Positions 8,230 to 17,864 of a stretch of 64,000 bases of DNA are shown here, one piece after another (the first letter of the stretch is position 1; every line of letters begins with the position of its first letter). Source of the stretch: Marinomonas sp. SBI8L. Lineage in GTDB: Bacteria; Pseudomonadota; Gammaproteobacteria; Pseudomonadales; Marinomonadaceae. Below the pieces are notes generated by a model that was not told where the DNA came from, searched no databases, and saw only the letters and a program-made list of their open reading frames with translations. Location: assembly GCF_001624705.1 (NCBI RefSeq), contig NZ_JSEO01000006.1, forward strand, positions 1 to 64,000, read 5' to 3'. Both the position numbers and the translations under genes were made by a program.

Positions 8230-8539
8230 GTGTGTTCCAATTACCAAAAAAGTTATTAAGACGCTTGAGCCTTACTTAAGTAAAACCTGACTTAAATAGA
8301 GGCATTCACCTTATGTATTTGGCTATTGTAACAAGTATCTTTTCCTTAATCTGACATTAACTCAATTATTTATAAATATCTGAAAAACAGCTATTTTATA
8401 AGGTTTTTATGCTTATCTGTCACCATCTTAATTTTGTCAGTATTCACCCAACTTTTTGTCAATTATCAACTTTCTAATTCACCCCTAATTCACCCTTGAG
8501 CCATCAAACTCTGGTTTAAAACTAACCTAAAGGTGAAAA
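8230..8539. other. Promoter region of the DUF2860 gene
   Basis: 310 bases without a gene. It contains two AATTCAC heptamers 11 bases apart (8476, 8487) and a related TATTCAC at 8441. AAAGGTG precedes the ATG at 8540. No other structure seen. Confidence 0.55.
8476..8493 (+). promoter_or_regulatory. Candidate response-regulator site: AATTCAC direct repeat
   Basis: AATTCAC at 8476-8482 is repeated at 8487-8493, an 11-base period that fits one helical turn and the head-to-tail binding used by OmpR/PhoB-type regulators. The same arrangement occurs on the minus strand at 11917-11934, before the ORF preceding the two-component system. I infer that the adjacent response regulator binds both. Confidence 0.5.
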
Positions 8540-9514
8540 ATGAAAAACTATCTTATCCCCCTAGTCTGTCTCCCCCTTACTAGCCTCGCTTATGCAGGCC
8601 CAGGTGATGACCCGTTTGAGCAGCAAGGCTTCAGTGGCTCTGTTAGCCTTTTTGCTGGATTTAGCAGTGGCAAAAGCAATCTTGATACCGAAACTAAAAC
8701 CAAGACAGGCAGCTTAAATACCGAAGGCAGCTCTGAGTCTGATGCGTTAGTTTTGCCATTAGGCGAAGTGAGCTACACCTTTGGAACACAAAAAGTATTC
8801 TTAGGCATGGGTGAATCTGATGCGGTTGATGCAGCGCTAGAGCTTGGTTACGGCTTTCAATTGGCTGACCAGTCTGCATTGATGTTTTCTTATTTATTAC
8901 CCGTTCTTGATGGTGAAGCCTGGGCAGACCCTTACCTAGTAAATACAGCAAGAACTGAAACAGATGTCACAACCAATGGTTATCGTCTGCAATACCTAAA
9001 CATGCTTAACATTGGCATAGATGCAGACCTTGTCTACTACGAGACAGATGTTGATAACGAACTCTCTGGCTCTACTTACTCAACAAGCGCACAATCACTA
9101 TTAAAGCGTGATGGTGATGGTATTTATGCCAGCCTTTCAACTGGCCTACCTATTAGCCAAACCACTTTTCTTATGCCATCTATCCATCTTGATCAGTTTT
9201 CGGCAGATGGTGATGCCATGTCTTACACAGCCTATGGATTTGGCTTAATGTTATTAAACAAGTTTGGCGAACATGCTGTGTCTTTAGGGTATGACTACTC
9301 TAGTGCTGAGTATGACAAAACTAACCCTATTTTTAATCAAACCCAAGAAGATACCAGTTCTAGCATTAGCCTTGGCTATAGCAAAGAAAACCTAATGGGT
9401 AACCAGAATTTAGAACTAAGAGTGATGGTTAGCTATGATGAAGTCGATTCGAATATCGATTTCTATAATGAAAGTGGTTACATGATTGGCGTTGGCACAA
9501 GCTACGCATTTTAA
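8540..9514 (+). CDS. DUF2860 outer-membrane beta-barrel protein
   Basis: 324 residues with a clear signal peptide (cleavage after SLAYA, about residue 19). The mature protein alternates amphipathic strands and ends in phenylalanine (GVGTSYAF), as outer-membrane barrels do. GFSGSVSLFAGFSSGKSN and the central pattern match DUF2860, a family known mostly from Vibrio and relatives with no defined role. It is convergent with the HK/RR pair, and its upstream AATTCAC repeats match those before that system, so it may be its output. Confidence 0.82.
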   Translation: MKNYLIPLVCLPLTSLAYAGPGDDPFEQQGFSGSVSLFAGFSSGKSNLDTETKTKTGSLNTEGSSESDALVLPLGEVSYTFGTQKVFLGMGESDAVDAALELGYGFQLADQSALMFSYLLPVLDGEAWADPYLVNTARTETDVTTNGYRLQYLNMLNIGIDADLVYYETDVDNELSGSTYSTSAQSLLKRDGDGIYASLSTGLPISQTTFLMPSIHLDQFSADGDAMSYTAYGFGLMLLNKFGEHAVSLGYDYSSAEYDKTNPIFNQTQEDTSSSISLGYSKENLMGNQNLELRVMVSYDEVDSNIDFYNESGYMIGVGTSYAF

Positions 9515-9555
9515 TCCGGTCACTTATCAAACAAGTTACTGAGATTGAAATTAGT

Positions 9556-9581
9556 AGAGGGTGACCTTCCCCACACCCTCT
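9556..9581. terminator. Bidirectional terminator
   Basis: Perfect 8-bp stem AGAGGGTG / CACCCTCT (9556-9563, 9574-9581) followed on the plus strand by TACTATTTTTAT. It serves the DUF2860 gene and probably also the leftward sensor kinase gene ending at 9607. Confidence 0.8.
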
Positions 9582-9606
9582 TACTATTTTTATATTGATA
9601 AAGAGT

Positions 9607-10887
9607 CTAAGGAAGATAAAGTGTTGCTAACACGCCCTTCTCTTGGAAATGAATACCAAGTTTCCAATCAAGTTTTTTACAAATTCGCTGGGTAAGCTCT
9701 AAACCCAAGCCAAAACCATCTACCGATGGCTCATCAACTTTATCCGTATCATAGTTTTCAATGAGGATACGATTATCTTTAAAGCTAATTTTTATCCAGC
9801 CATTGTGAGTATATTGGAAGGCATTTCTAATCAAGTTATTGAGCACTATCATCAAGGGAGATAAAGGCACAAGCTGGCTATCTACTTCGTCAAACTCGGT
9901 AATTACCTGTACATCTTCGCCTTGAATCAAATATTTCTGCTCATCAATAAGCTGAGTAAGCAAGTGAGGGAAATCGACCCATGATTCTGTTGGCTTACAC
10001 TCACTTTGCCTTGCTAACCAAAGCAAGGTTTCTGTAATCAGCTGCATGTTCGCACTCGCCCTTTCTAAACGCATTAAGGGTCTTTTGGCAGGGTCACTGA
10101 CTTCAATTTTTTCAAAAATTTCTAAGTTGGCTTTAATGATAGCAATTGGTGTTCTTAACTCATGGCTAGCGTGAGCCAAAAAACGCTTCTCTTGATCTAT
10201 CAATCTAGCGTTATTTTTAAGTGAGCTCACCAAACAATCTGCCACACGATTGAATTCATTAAACTTAAAATTAGGTATGTCTTTTTCGACAAAGTTATTG
10301 GATGTCTCTTCCGCCCATGACACAAGATGAGAGGTTTTTTTACCAATAATATTGCTGTAGTACCAAAGGGCTAAAATCGTCAGAATTAAATAGGAGAAAA
10401 CGACACTTAATACAAAGCTTATCTGACTCACTTGCAGTGCATCAAAATCATCCCCAACTAAAGCAAAGTCATAAAGAGCCACCACGTAAAGCTGTCGTCC
10501 ATCATGCAATTTATTGGTATAAACCACATAAATTGGCTCAAAATTTTCGCTTTCTAATAAAAGTTCGTTGACAAATACCGCCTCAAATTCACCATCATTT
10601 AATTTAAAGCCATCAAATACTTGAATGTTTTCCACCCAAATATCAGGCAGTTCATCAAAGTAAAAACTAATGACATAACTATTTTTGAAAGGTGTACTTG
10701 TGTCTTTCTCATATTCTCTGGCGTATCCGTTATATTCTGAGATAAGCCTCAATTTGGCTGATTTCTCAAGGCCCGAGCCGAACGATTCATCCATAAACCA
10801 AGCGAAAGCGATAACACTGATAAAAATAATACTGAGGAAAAAATAGCTAATTCTATTTTTTAAAGGAGAGCTTTTGCTGAATTTCAT
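9607..10887 (-). CDS. Sensor histidine kinase
   Basis: 426 residues. Membrane span near 13-32, periplasmic sensor of about 120 residues (33-152), second span 153-177, linker to about 230, dimerisation/phosphoacceptor domain with SHELRTP (His242), and ATPase domain with N-box NNLIRNAFQYT (about 350-360) and G-box GFGLGLELT (391-399). It should autophosphorylate on His242 and pass phosphate to the response regulator upstream, whose gene it overlaps by four bases. The sensor domain is not one I recognise. The signal is unknown; an outer-membrane protein is the likely convergent target. Confidence 0.92.
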   Translation of the reverse strand: MKFSKSSPLKNRISYFFLSIIFISVIAFAWFMDESFGSGLEKSAKLRLISEYNGYAREYEKDTSTPFKNSYVISFYFDELPDIWVENIQVFDGFKLNDGEFEAVFVNELLLESENFEPIYVVYTNKLHDGRQLYVVALYDFALVGDDFDALQVSQISFVLSVVFSYLILTILALWYYSNIIGKKTSHLVSWAEETSNNFVEKDIPNFKFNEFNRVADCLVSSLKNNARLIDQEKRFLAHASHELRTPIAIIKANLEIFEKIEVSDPAKRPLMRLERASANMQLITETLLWLARQSECKPTESWVDFPHLLTQLIDEQKYLIQGEDVQVITEFDEVDSQLVPLSPLMIVLNNLIRNAFQYTHNGWIKISFKDNRILIENYDTDKVDEPSVDGFGLGLELTQRICKKLDWKLGIHFQEKGVLATLYLP

Positions 10888-11555
10888 TTACCACCTTTAA
10901 TACGAAAGCCATGGCCAGCCACAGTTTCAATAATTTTTACCGCATGACCCTTATCAATTTTTTGCCTTAGTTGATAAAACTGCACTTTAAGGTTGTTACT
11001 CTCTGGTGTCTCATCTGGCCATAGGGTCTCTTCAATTTCTTTACGGCTGACTATCTCTGGTCTTTTCCTTAATAGGAGTTCAAGCAGTTTTAAATTGATT
11101 CGAGTAAGATTAATCGCTTCACCGGCACGCGTAACCTGACTTGCTTCTAAGTCATATTCTAAATCTTCAACAAAGAGTTTTCGCGACTGGCTACTTTTGC
11201 GTTTCGCTAAGGCTTTAATCCGCATGGCAAGCTCTTTCATTGCAAAAGGCTTAACCAAATAATCATCTGTACCCGCTTCAAAACCTGCTTCTTTATCATC
11301 TAGGGTATCTTTGGCAGTTAACATGAGAATAGGTGTATCTTTACCTTCACTACGTAAATTATGACAAACGGTTAAGCCATTAATTCGAGGCAAATTAATA
11401 TCTAAAAGGATCACATCATAATTTTTTTGTTTGGCAAGGTTTAAACCCGTTTCGCCATTATAGGCATGGTCACAATGGATTTTTTCAAAACTAAGATAAT
11501 CGGCAACAGATAAAGCAAGATCTTTGTCATCTTCTACCAAAAGAACATCTATCAT
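10884..11555 (-). CDS. OmpR-family response regulator
   Basis: 223 residues. Receiver domain with phosphoacceptor Asp52 (VILLDINLP) and Lys102 (LVKPFAM), then a winged-helix DNA-binding domain ending VAGHGFRIKGGK. Its stop overlaps the kinase start by four bases. OmpR-type regulators bind direct repeats about 10-11 bases apart; such repeats (AATTCAC) occur upstream of the small ORF at 11714-11875 and of the DUF2860 gene. I infer self-regulation and control of DUF2860. Confidence 0.93.
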   Translation of the reverse strand: MIDVLLVEDDKDLALSVADYLSFEKIHCDHAYNGETGLNLAKQKNYDVILLDINLPRINGLTVCHNLRSEGKDTPILMLTAKDTLDDKEAGFEAGTDDYLVKPFAMKELAMRIKALAKRKSSQSRKLFVEDLEYDLEASQVTRAGEAINLTRINLKLLELLLRKRPEIVSRKEIEETLWPDETPESNNLKVQFYQLRQKIDKGHAVKIIETVAGHGFRIKGGK

Positions 11556-11713
11556 AAAGTTTAAACTAGCCTCCTAGACTGGCTTTTGATGGTGCACTCT
11601 TCCTTTAATTTAAGGCAAAGAATGCAATGTTTTCTAATTAACCTAGCCTTGGATACGCGCCATTCATCCTAGATATCGCTCAGGACTGCTCCAAACATTA
11701 GCATCTTATAATA

Positions 11714-11875
11714 TTAAAAGCAGAGCAAAAACCATAATACTGGGCTATCTAGGTAATAAAACTGGGAGCTACACGCAAACCAAAAAAATTCTGAAAATGC
11801 CATAAAACCGACTGAAACCAGCATAAACAGGCAAAATATCACCGTCTCTTTTGCGCTTATCAAACGTTTTAACAT
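11714..11875 (-). CDS. Small hydrophobic membrane protein (53 aa), upstream of the two-component genes
   Basis: Starts MLKRLISAKETVIFCLFMLV and ends WFLLCF. Basic N-terminus, one long hydrophobic segment (about 11-35) and a second hydrophobic C-terminal stretch; three cysteines. GAGGTG lies 5 bases before the ATG at 11875. It lies on the same strand as the response regulator, 158 bases upstream, and the AATTCAC repeat lies 41-59 bases before its start. Small membrane proteins next to sensor kinases often tune them; that role here is inference. Not recognised as any family, and it may not be expressed. Confidence 0.5.
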   Translation of the reverse strand: MLKRLISAKETVIFCLFMLVSVGFMAFSEFFWFACSSQFYYLDSPVLWFLLCF

Positions 11876-11916
11876 ACACACCTCAATGCAATTTCTTTAT
11901 TTATAACGGGCGCTGA

Positions 11917-11934
11917 GTGAATTGATGGTGAATT
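11917..11934 (-). promoter_or_regulatory. Candidate response-regulator site before small ORF / two-component genes
   Basis: On the minus strand AATTCAC occurs twice with an 11-base period (plus-strand GTGAATT at 11917-11923 and 11928-11934). It is the same motif and period as at 8476-8493, oriented towards the small ORF and the regulator genes. Suggests autoregulation. Confidence 0.5.
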
Positions 11935-12082
11935 GAAAGCAAAAATATAATGAAACTATCAATATAAAGAACAAGATATTTACCTTAAAGCCTGTATAAT
12001 TCGCGGCTCATTTTCTTATTAGTAAGCCTAATTGCCTTAATGCAGCCATGGCTTTAACCGCTTTTTCAGCTGGAATATTCCC

Positions 12083-13693
12083 TTGATATCTACCGCAAAC
12101 ATCACAATGCAATTTGGCCCTGAGCCTCTTTTTGAAAACATCTCTGCCAAGTTTGGCAACGGCAATCGTTATGGGTTAATTGGCGCAAATGGCTGCGGTA
12201 AATCTACCTTTATGAAGATATTAAGTGGCGAACTAACGCCAACGTCGGGGAATGTGTCAATCACACCGGGTCAGAAACTGGGTACTTTGAGCCAGGATCA
12301 ATTTGCATTTGAACAGTACAGCGTAATCGATACTGTTATCATGGGTGACGCTCAGCTCTGGCAAATCAAACAAGAAAGGGAACGCATCTATTCACTACCA
12401 GAAATGAGTGAAGAAGATGGTATGAAAGTAGGTGAATTAGAAAGTGAGTTTGCTGAATTAGATGGTTATACCGCTGAAAGCCGCGCAGGTGAAATACTCA
12501 TCGAGGCAGGTATTGAAGAAGAGTTTCACTTCGGCTCTATGCAACAAGTTGCTCCGGGTAGAAAACTAAGGGTGTTACTTGCCCAGGCCCTTTTCTCAAA
12601 CCCTGATATTTTATTGTTGGATGAACCGACTAACAACTTAGACATCCATACTATTAACTGGTTAGGCAAAGAGCTTAATAAACGTAAATGCACCATGATT
12701 ATCATTTCCCATGATAGACATTTCTTAAACACTGTCTGCACCCATATGGCCGATATAGATTATGGTGAGCTGCGTATTTACCCTGGCAATTACGAATATT
12801 ACCTTGAAGCCTCTGCATTAATACAAGAGCAATTACTAGCAGGTAATGCAAAGAAAAGCGCTGAAATTGAAGAGCTACAAGGCTTTGTTAACCGTTTTGG
12901 AGCCAATGCTTCTAAAGCAAAACAAGCGAGCTCTCGTGCCAAAAAGCTAGATAAAATAAAGCTAGACGAGGTGAAATCATCTAGTCGTATGACGCCGTCA
13001 TTAAGCTTTGAGGAAGGTAAGAAAATGCATCGCCAAGCGCTTATTCTAGAAGAGTTAGGCCATGGCTTTGATGGAGAAACCTTATTTAAAGGCGGAGACC
13101 TCATTCTTGAAGCTGGGGCTAAACTTGCTGTCATTGGTGAAAACGGTGTAGGTAAATCAACACTACTTCGCTGCTTAGTTAATGAACTTGAGCATAATGA
13201 AGGGGCTATCAAGTGGTCAGAAAATGCCTCTATTGGCTATTGCCCGCAAGATAGTAGCGCAGATTTTGATAACGACTTAAATCTCTTTGATTGGATGTCA
13301 CAGTGGCGTACCATCAAGCACAATGACCTTATGGTTCGTGGCTTATTAGGTCGTTTACTCTTTACAGATGATGATATCAACAAAAAAGCGCGTAATTGCT
13401 CAGGTGGGGAAAAGAACCGTCTTTTGTTTGGTAAATTAATGATGATGGACATCAATGTCATGATTATGGATGAGCCAACAAACCATATGGATATAGAAGC
13501 TATTGATGCTCTAAACAATGCCCTTAAGGACTACCAAGGCACATTAATATTCGTAAGCCATGATAGAGAATTTGTCTCTTCTCTTGCGACTCGAATTATT
13601 GATGTACAAGATCAAAAACTCATAAACTTCCACGGAACATTTGATGAGTATATGGCGAATAAAGAATTAGAAGAAGCAAAAAAAACCGCATAA
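12083..13693 (+). CDS. ybiT: ABC-F family ATPase YbiT
   Basis: 536 residues, two ABC domains and no membrane spans, as in ABC-F translation factors. First Walker [10 protein letters not shown] (34-42) and LLLDEPTNN; the first signature is degenerate (VAPGRKLR), as in E. coli YbiT. The inter-domain linker reads [20 protein letters not shown]. Second Walker [10 protein letters not shown], signature CSGGEKNR and [10 protein letters not shown]. Long stretches match YbiT closely ([30 protein letters not shown]). These proteins act at the ribosomal E site. The start is TTG ([12 protein letters not shown]), at the position where YbiT homologues begin; its ribosome site is weak. Confidence 0.95.
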   Translation: MISTANITMQFGPEPLFENISAKFGNGNRYGLIGANGCGKSTFMKILSGELTPTSGNVSITPGQKLGTLSQDQFAFEQYSVIDTVIMGDAQLWQIKQERERIYSLPEMSEEDGMKVGELESEFAELDGYTAESRAGEILIEAGIEEEFHFGSMQQVAPGRKLRVLLAQALFSNPDILLLDEPTNNLDIHTINWLGKELNKRKCTMIIISHDRHFLNTVCTHMADIDYGELRIYPGNYEYYLEASALIQEQLLAGNAKKSAEIEELQGFVNRFGANASKAKQASSRAKKLDKIKLDEVKSSSRMTPSLSFEEGKKMHRQALILEELGHGFDGETLFKGGDLILEAGAKLAVIGENGVGKSTLLRCLVNELEHNEGAIKWSENASIGYCPQDSSADFDNDLNLFDWMSQWRTIKHNDLMVRGLLGRLLFTDDDINKKARNCSGGEKNRLLFGKLMMMDINVMIMDEPTNHMDIEAIDALNNALKDYQGTLIFVSHDREFVSSLATRIIDVQDQKLINFHGTFDEYMANKELEEAKKTA

Positions 13694-13696
13694 CAG

Positions 13697-13753
13697 AATA
13701 GGAAACCTTCCTATTATTTATAAGAAAGCTTATTTATTAAAGTAAGCTTTCTT
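13697..13753 (+). terminator. Double hairpin after ybiT
   Basis: First stem AATAGGAA / TTCCTATT (13697-13704, 13708-13715); second 11-bp stem AAGAAAGCTTA / TAAGCTTTCTT (13722-13732, 13743-13753), followed by a T-containing stretch. The two structures begin two bases after the ybiT stop. Confidence 0.75.
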
Positions 13754-14228
13754 TAAACATTGCTTTTTCTAAAAGCACGATTCATATACGCACAAAGAAT
13801 ATTATACATAATCAATTTAAATATCTAAAAAGAGTTTCTAAAAGAAAAAAGTAATTCAATTCCATGCTTTTCTTAAATAACCATCCCCTTTCAACTCATA
13901 ATTTATTTTAACGGCTTTCTTTTCTGGTTCAGAGAATGTGGAGTTTTCATCTATGCAAACAAACTTTACACTGACAAAAGCCTTATAATAAGCAGAATTT
14001 ATACATAAATTTAATTCATATATTTCAATAACTTGCATAGTTATAAATTTATTTTTATGACGTTACTTTGATTATTAGGCATTAATATAAGTTAACGAAG
14101 GTTACATATTTCATCTTGAATCAAGGCCCTTAGATTTTATTATTCCTCCAATATTAGAAGAATCTTATCAAGATACATCTAAAGTTAAAGATGATTAAAA
14201 CCTATCCAGAAGACCCCTAGGAAAGAGT
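13754..14228. other. AT-rich gap between ybiT and chemoreceptor
   Basis: About 475 bases, very AT-rich. It holds one doubtful minus-strand ORF (13856-14038) and presumably the promoter of the chemoreceptor gene. No strong structure found. Confidence 0.4.
13856..14038 (-). CDS. Possible 60-residue hypothetical protein
   Basis: Open frame of 60 residues ending YELKGDGYLRKAWN. Its composition is protein-like rather than random, and ELKGDGYLRKAWN reads like a real C-terminus. However, there is no ribosome binding site before the ATG at 14038 and no recognised family. It could be a fragment of an older gene or chance. Confidence 0.3.
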   Translation of the reverse strand: MQVIEIYELNLCINSAYYKAFVSVKFVCIDENSTFSEPEKKAVKINYELKGDGYLRKAWN

Positions 14229-15875
14229 ATGAATTTCAACAGCCTTCGATTAATTTCGATTAAAGCACGTCTTATTGGACTGCTTACCTGCGTGTTTCTA
14301 AGCATTCTATTAATTCTATTTTTAGCCCTGAAATCCAACAAAGAAGGCATGCAGCATGAAAGGTTTTTAAAGACTCAAAATGTTGTTGAAGTTGCCCATG
14401 ATGTGATTAAATATTTTCACGGCTTAGCTGAATCAGGAGAGTTATCAAAAGAAGAGGCCCAAAAATTAGCAAAAAGTACCATCCACGATATGCGCTATAG
14501 TGGTGTTGAGTACTTCTTCATGCAAGATTATTCAGTATCCATCATAATGCACCCTATTGTGCCTGACTTAATTGGCAAGAATTTATCAGAAACCACAGAT
14601 GCCAATGGCAAGCGTATCTTCTTCGATATTGGCCAAATCGTCAAAACACAAGGTGAAGGCTTTATTGAATATGTTTGGCCTAAACCAGGAAGTGATGAGG
14701 CCGTCCCTAAAGTTGCCTATGTTAAAGGTTTTGACAGCTGGGGATGGATTGTAGGCTCTGGCGTATATTTAGATGACCTAGATGCTCAATTTTATGATGC
14801 CGCTAAATTCTTTGTTTTGGTTTGTCTGATACTCGTTATTGCAACGCTAATCCTGTCTTACTTCATCTTAAAATCTATTGTGTCTCCGTTAACTCAGATC
14901 GAAAACACCATGATAGGTATCGCAGATGGAGATGGTGATTTAACCATAAGCTTACCAGAGGATGGCAATGATCAAATCACCTCTATCGCAAGGGCTTACA
15001 ACCGTTTCACCAAACGCCTATCAGAAACACTCACCCATGCAACTAGCCTATTTGTGAAAGTAGATGATAAAAGCTGTGATCTTAAACAGAGTGCTCAAAA
15101 CGCATTAAGCGTTGCTGAAGAAAGAGCAAAGGTTTTCCAAGATATTAGTGACATGATAGGACAAATTAAAGAAACGGAAACCGATGTTAAACAGCACACT
15201 TCTGCCTCTTTATCGCTTGCTAATGACGCAAAAGGTAAAGCTCAGGAAAGTCGTAGCTCAATCGAAAGTACCATGAAAACCACTCAGCAGTTATCTGATG
15301 AATTGGAAATAAGCGTAAAGTCTGTTGTGCAACTTGAAAGCGAATCGCAAAACATTGGCGCGGTACTTGATGTTATTAGCGGTATTGCCGAACAAACAAA
15401 CTTGCTCGCCCTAAACGCCGCTATCGAGGCTGCACGTGCAGGTGAGCATGGTCGAGGGTTTGCTGTGGTCGCTGATGAAGTACGTGGACTAGCAAGTAGA
15501 ACGCAGTCTTCAACTGAAGAAATCCAAGCCATGATAAATAAACTGCAACAAGGCGCAAGTGAAGCAGAATCTCGTATAACTTCAGGCCATGAAAAATTTA
15601 AGCTGGCAGCAGATGAGATCTCGTCAACGGCTGAAGCTTTGTACAGCATTATTACCTCTGTCGATGATATTTCAAAAGCTGGTGATTTGATTTCTACCTC
15701 GGTCGCATCTCAAAGCCATTCTATCGAGCAATTAAGTGATATGAATGAAAGAGTTGCCTCTCTATCGCAAACTGCCACGTCTCAGAATCAGTCTAACATG
15801 CACCATTGTGAAGATTTAGTGAGTTTTGCGGACAAGGCGAAAGAAGTTATTTCAACATTCAAATTGAATAAATAG
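14229..15875 (+). CDS. Methyl-accepting chemotaxis protein, single-Cache sensor
   Basis: 548 residues. TM1 13-33; periplasmic single Cache domain (about 40-190) with [25 protein letters not shown] and the [12 protein letters not shown] end typical of sCache_2; TM2 about 193-213; HAMP to about 267; signalling domain with the kinase-contact tip [20 protein letters not shown]. No C-terminal pentapeptide for CheR tethering. sCache_2 receptors often bind small carboxylates, but the ligand is not readable. One of three chemoreceptors in the window; each has a different sensor domain. Confidence 0.93.
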   Translation: MNFNSLRLISIKARLIGLLTCVFLSILLILFLALKSNKEGMQHERFLKTQNVVEVAHDVIKYFHGLAESGELSKEEAQKLAKSTIHDMRYSGVEYFFMQDYSVSIIMHPIVPDLIGKNLSETTDANGKRIFFDIGQIVKTQGEGFIEYVWPKPGSDEAVPKVAYVKGFDSWGWIVGSGVYLDDLDAQFYDAAKFFVLVCLILVIATLILSYFILKSIVSPLTQIENTMIGIADGDGDLTISLPEDGNDQITSIARAYNRFTKRLSETLTHATSLFVKVDDKSCDLKQSAQNALSVAEERAKVFQDISDMIGQIKETETDVKQHTSASLSLANDAKGKAQESRSSIESTMKTTQQLSDELEISVKSVVQLESESQNIGAVLDVISGIAEQTNLLALNAAIEAARAGEHGRGFAVVADEVRGLASRTQSSTEEIQAMINKLQQGASEAESRITSGHEKFKLAADEISSTAEALYSIITSVDDISKAGDLISTSVASQSHSIEQLSDMNERVASLSQTATSQNQSNMHHCEDLVSFADKAKEVISTFKLNK

Positions 15876-15917
15876 TGATTCTCACACTTTGAATGAGAGC
15901 CCAGAGCCATAAAAAAC

Positions 15918-15954
15918 AAAGGAGATAAAGCCAAGCTTTACCTCCTTTATTTTT
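15918..15954 (+). terminator. Terminator of the chemoreceptor gene
   Basis: Stem arms 15918-15930 (AAAGGAG and TAAAG segments) and 15936-15948 pair with one internal mismatch, followed by TTTATTTTT. It is 42 bases after the stop. Confidence 0.8.
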
Positions 15955-16012
15955 GCCTTAAAGATTACGATAGAGCGAACACTTTTAACTTTTGACTTTC
16001 TCTTCTGACCTT

Positions 16013-16738
16013 TTACTTTGAAAGTACTGTGCTCTTAATAAATGCCTTTAGGGCTTTCTTATTCCCATGAAATTTATCTTGATCAACACCCCCTTCAATA
16101 CCTGAAATACTTCCAGAATCCGTGTATTGCCATATTTGCCAGCCTGAAGCTTGCCAAGGTTTAGGCAACTCCCCCACTTCATTGCTATAGTCAGCAATCC
16201 AAAGGGGATAAGCACTTAAGCTTTCATCAGTGAGATAAGTTTGTGCAAAATTCAAATCAGAGTAAATCATAGGACGACGTTGAGTTGCTTTTTCAACCTC
16301 CTCTAACCAAGTCAGCAAACCTTGAACAATTGTTTTTGCATCAAGTCCATTCGAAACTTCGATGTCAATAATTGGCGGTAAGTCACGTTCTTGTAACCCC
16401 TTAACTGTATTTAAATAGTTTTGAGCTTGTTGCTGTGCACTCTCATTCGGATAAAAATAATGATAAGCCCCTCTAATCATCTCCCGTTCTTTCATGCCAT
16501 TCCAATTCGCACTAAAGTCTGGATCAATAAATCCTGTGCCTCCGGTTGCTTTTGCTATCGAGAAATCATACTCAGATCGATTAATATTATTCCATTGAAT
16601 TGTTCCTTGATAATGGGACACATCAAAACCTCTAGTAACATCAGAACCTGGCAACGACGGTCTCAAATTTAGCCAAGAAACAACAATTAGAGCGACTAAG
16701 GCGAATACATTTAAAGCAACTAAGTGATGCGTTTTCAT
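16013..16738 (-). CDS. GH25 lysozyme (1,4-beta-N-acetylmuramidase)
   Basis: 241 residues. One membrane span or uncleaved signal near residues 5-22, then a GH25 domain: GFDVSHYQGTIQW (first catalytic-face Asp), FSIAKATGG, GAYHYFYPN, PPIIDIEVSN (the conserved DxE pair) and IWQYTDSG near the end. These hydrolases cut the beta-1,4 bond of peptidoglycan. The anchor suggests action in the periplasm. I prefer the ATG at 16738 over 16753 because GAGA is close upstream and the upstream residues add nothing. No holin or phage genes are adjacent, so it is a chromosomal enzyme, not obviously an endolysin. Confidence 0.9.
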   Translation of the reverse strand: MKTHHLVALNVFALVALIVVSWLNLRPSLPGSDVTRGFDVSHYQGTIQWNNINRSEYDFSIAKATGGTGFIDPDFSANWNGMKEREMIRGAYHYFYPNESAQQQAQNYLNTVKGLQERDLPPIIDIEVSNGLDAKTIVQGLLTWLEEVEKATQRRPMIYSDLNFAQTYLTDESLSAYPLWIADYSNEVGELPKPWQASGWQIWQYTDSGSISGIEGGVDQDKFHGNKKALKAFIKSTVLSK

Positions 16739-16963
16739 ACCATTCTCATTCAAAAATTAAAGACTTAATGTATGAATAATGAGATGACAACACTTGTAAA
16801 AATATGGGGAAAATACGGAATTAAAAACTTTAGGGGTCTGTTATTTAGTTGAGTGCATCATAAATCTAGATGTTTTTGTATTGAATTAGCATAATTAGAA
16901 ATAGGGATAATAGAGCAAGTTGATTCACCCGCTTGATGAGAATAAATCAGAGTTATCTTTGCA

Positions 16964-17296
16964 TTAGATTTCTCTGATACAGTTTTCAACTAAATGTATA
17001 CGATCATCAATCAACTTTCGTTCGGCGATAAGTTTTGCCTTAACCTCTTGCAAAAAAAGTTTAATACGATGCCAATCGACGCCATTTTCGTTATAGACGA
17101 TTACATTTTTCAAGCTCGCAAGTGTGACACCTAAACGTTTTGATTCAGCAATCAAGTTTAGGATTTCAATATCAGCTTTAGAGTAAATACGATAACTGCC
17201 TGAGCGAGCAGGTACTCTAATCAAGCCTTTTTCTTCGTATAAACGAATTGCTTTAACACTTAACCCCGTTAATTTTGATGCTTCACCGATATACAT
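16964..17296 (-). CDS. MerR-family regulator
   Basis: 110 residues. IGEASKLTGLSVKAIRLYEEKGLI is the MerR helix-turn-helix and RSGSYRIYSKADIEIL the wing; a dimerisation helix follows. No cysteine pattern of metal sensors is present, so it may sense an organic molecule or redox state. It starts 20 bases after the stop of the DUF1330-like gene and is probably the last gene of a three-gene operon. Confidence 0.9.
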   Translation of the reverse strand: MYIGEASKLTGLSVKAIRLYEEKGLIRVPARSGSYRIYSKADIEILNLIAESKRLGVTLASLKNVIVYNENGVDWHRIKLFLQEVKAKLIAERKLIDDRIHLVENCIREI

Positions 17297-17316
17297 TGAG
17301 CGCAGACCCTTTTACA

Positions 17317-17619
17317 TCATGCTTGATCATAAGCGGCTAAAATATGCACACTCGCTACAGACTTATCAAAATAGTCATTTTTAACCAATAAATACGCTGG
17401 ATCATTAAAGAAACCCTCTTTATTTTCTGCCGAAGGAAAATTTAAGGTAAAAACACGATTAACCTCTTCATTTTGCTCTGCTTTTAATACATCTGAGACC
17501 TTAAAGTCATAACAGAATCGACCACCATATTGGTTTAATATTGGCGCCATTGCATCCCGATAAGACTGATAAACCTCGTCATTAGAGACATTTAAAGCAA
17601 CTAATATTTCGTGTGACAT
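17317..17619 (-). CDS. DUF1330-like small protein
   Basis: 100 residues with a ferredoxin-like (dimeric alpha-beta barrel) pattern: strand-rich start EILVALNVSNDEVYQSYRDA, NQYGGRFCYDFKV, and RVFTLNFPSAENKEGFFNDP. This fits DUF1330, cytosolic proteins of unknown function related to EthD/NIPSNAP folds. It sits between a zinc-ribbon protein and a MerR regulator on the same strand with short gaps. Confidence 0.75.
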   Translation of the reverse strand: MSHEILVALNVSNDEVYQSYRDAMAPILNQYGGRFCYDFKVSDVLKAEQNEEVNRVFTLNFPSAENKEGFFNDPAYLLVKNDYFDKSVASVHILAAYDQA

Positions 17620-17651
17620 CTAACTACTCCAAGTTCATTTTTTAATCAGGG

Positions 17652-17864
17652 CTAATTTTCGACTTCAAGCTCAATATGCGTACATGCTTTCTTACATTGG
17701 ATATAAGCCTGTCCCTCTTTGTTTTTAGGGACTAAAAAAAGAGGTTGTTTGCATACTTCACAGGCAACACTTTTGCCAGCCAATACTTTTTTTATCAGGT
17801 TTTTCTGTTTATGGAAGGAATTACTGGTTTCTTTATTTACAGGGGAAAAATCTATTTTATTCAT
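17652..17864 (-). CDS. Small zinc-ribbon-like hypothetical protein
   Basis: 70 residues. A basic N-terminal half (FHKQKNLIKKVLAGK) is followed by CEVCKQPL and CKKACTHIELE, a likely zinc ribbon with CxxC and CxxxC knuckles. I do not recognise a named family. It is the first gene of the cluster leading to the DUF1330-like and MerR genes. Confidence 0.7.
   Translation of the reverse strand: MNKIDFSPVNKETSNSFHKQKNLIKKVLAGKSVACEVCKQPLFLVPKNKEGQAYIQCKKACTHIELEVEN

Noticed and set aside
16013-16738. Prophage endolysin
   Set aside because: The GH25 enzyme has an N-terminal membrane anchor and no phage genes surround it.
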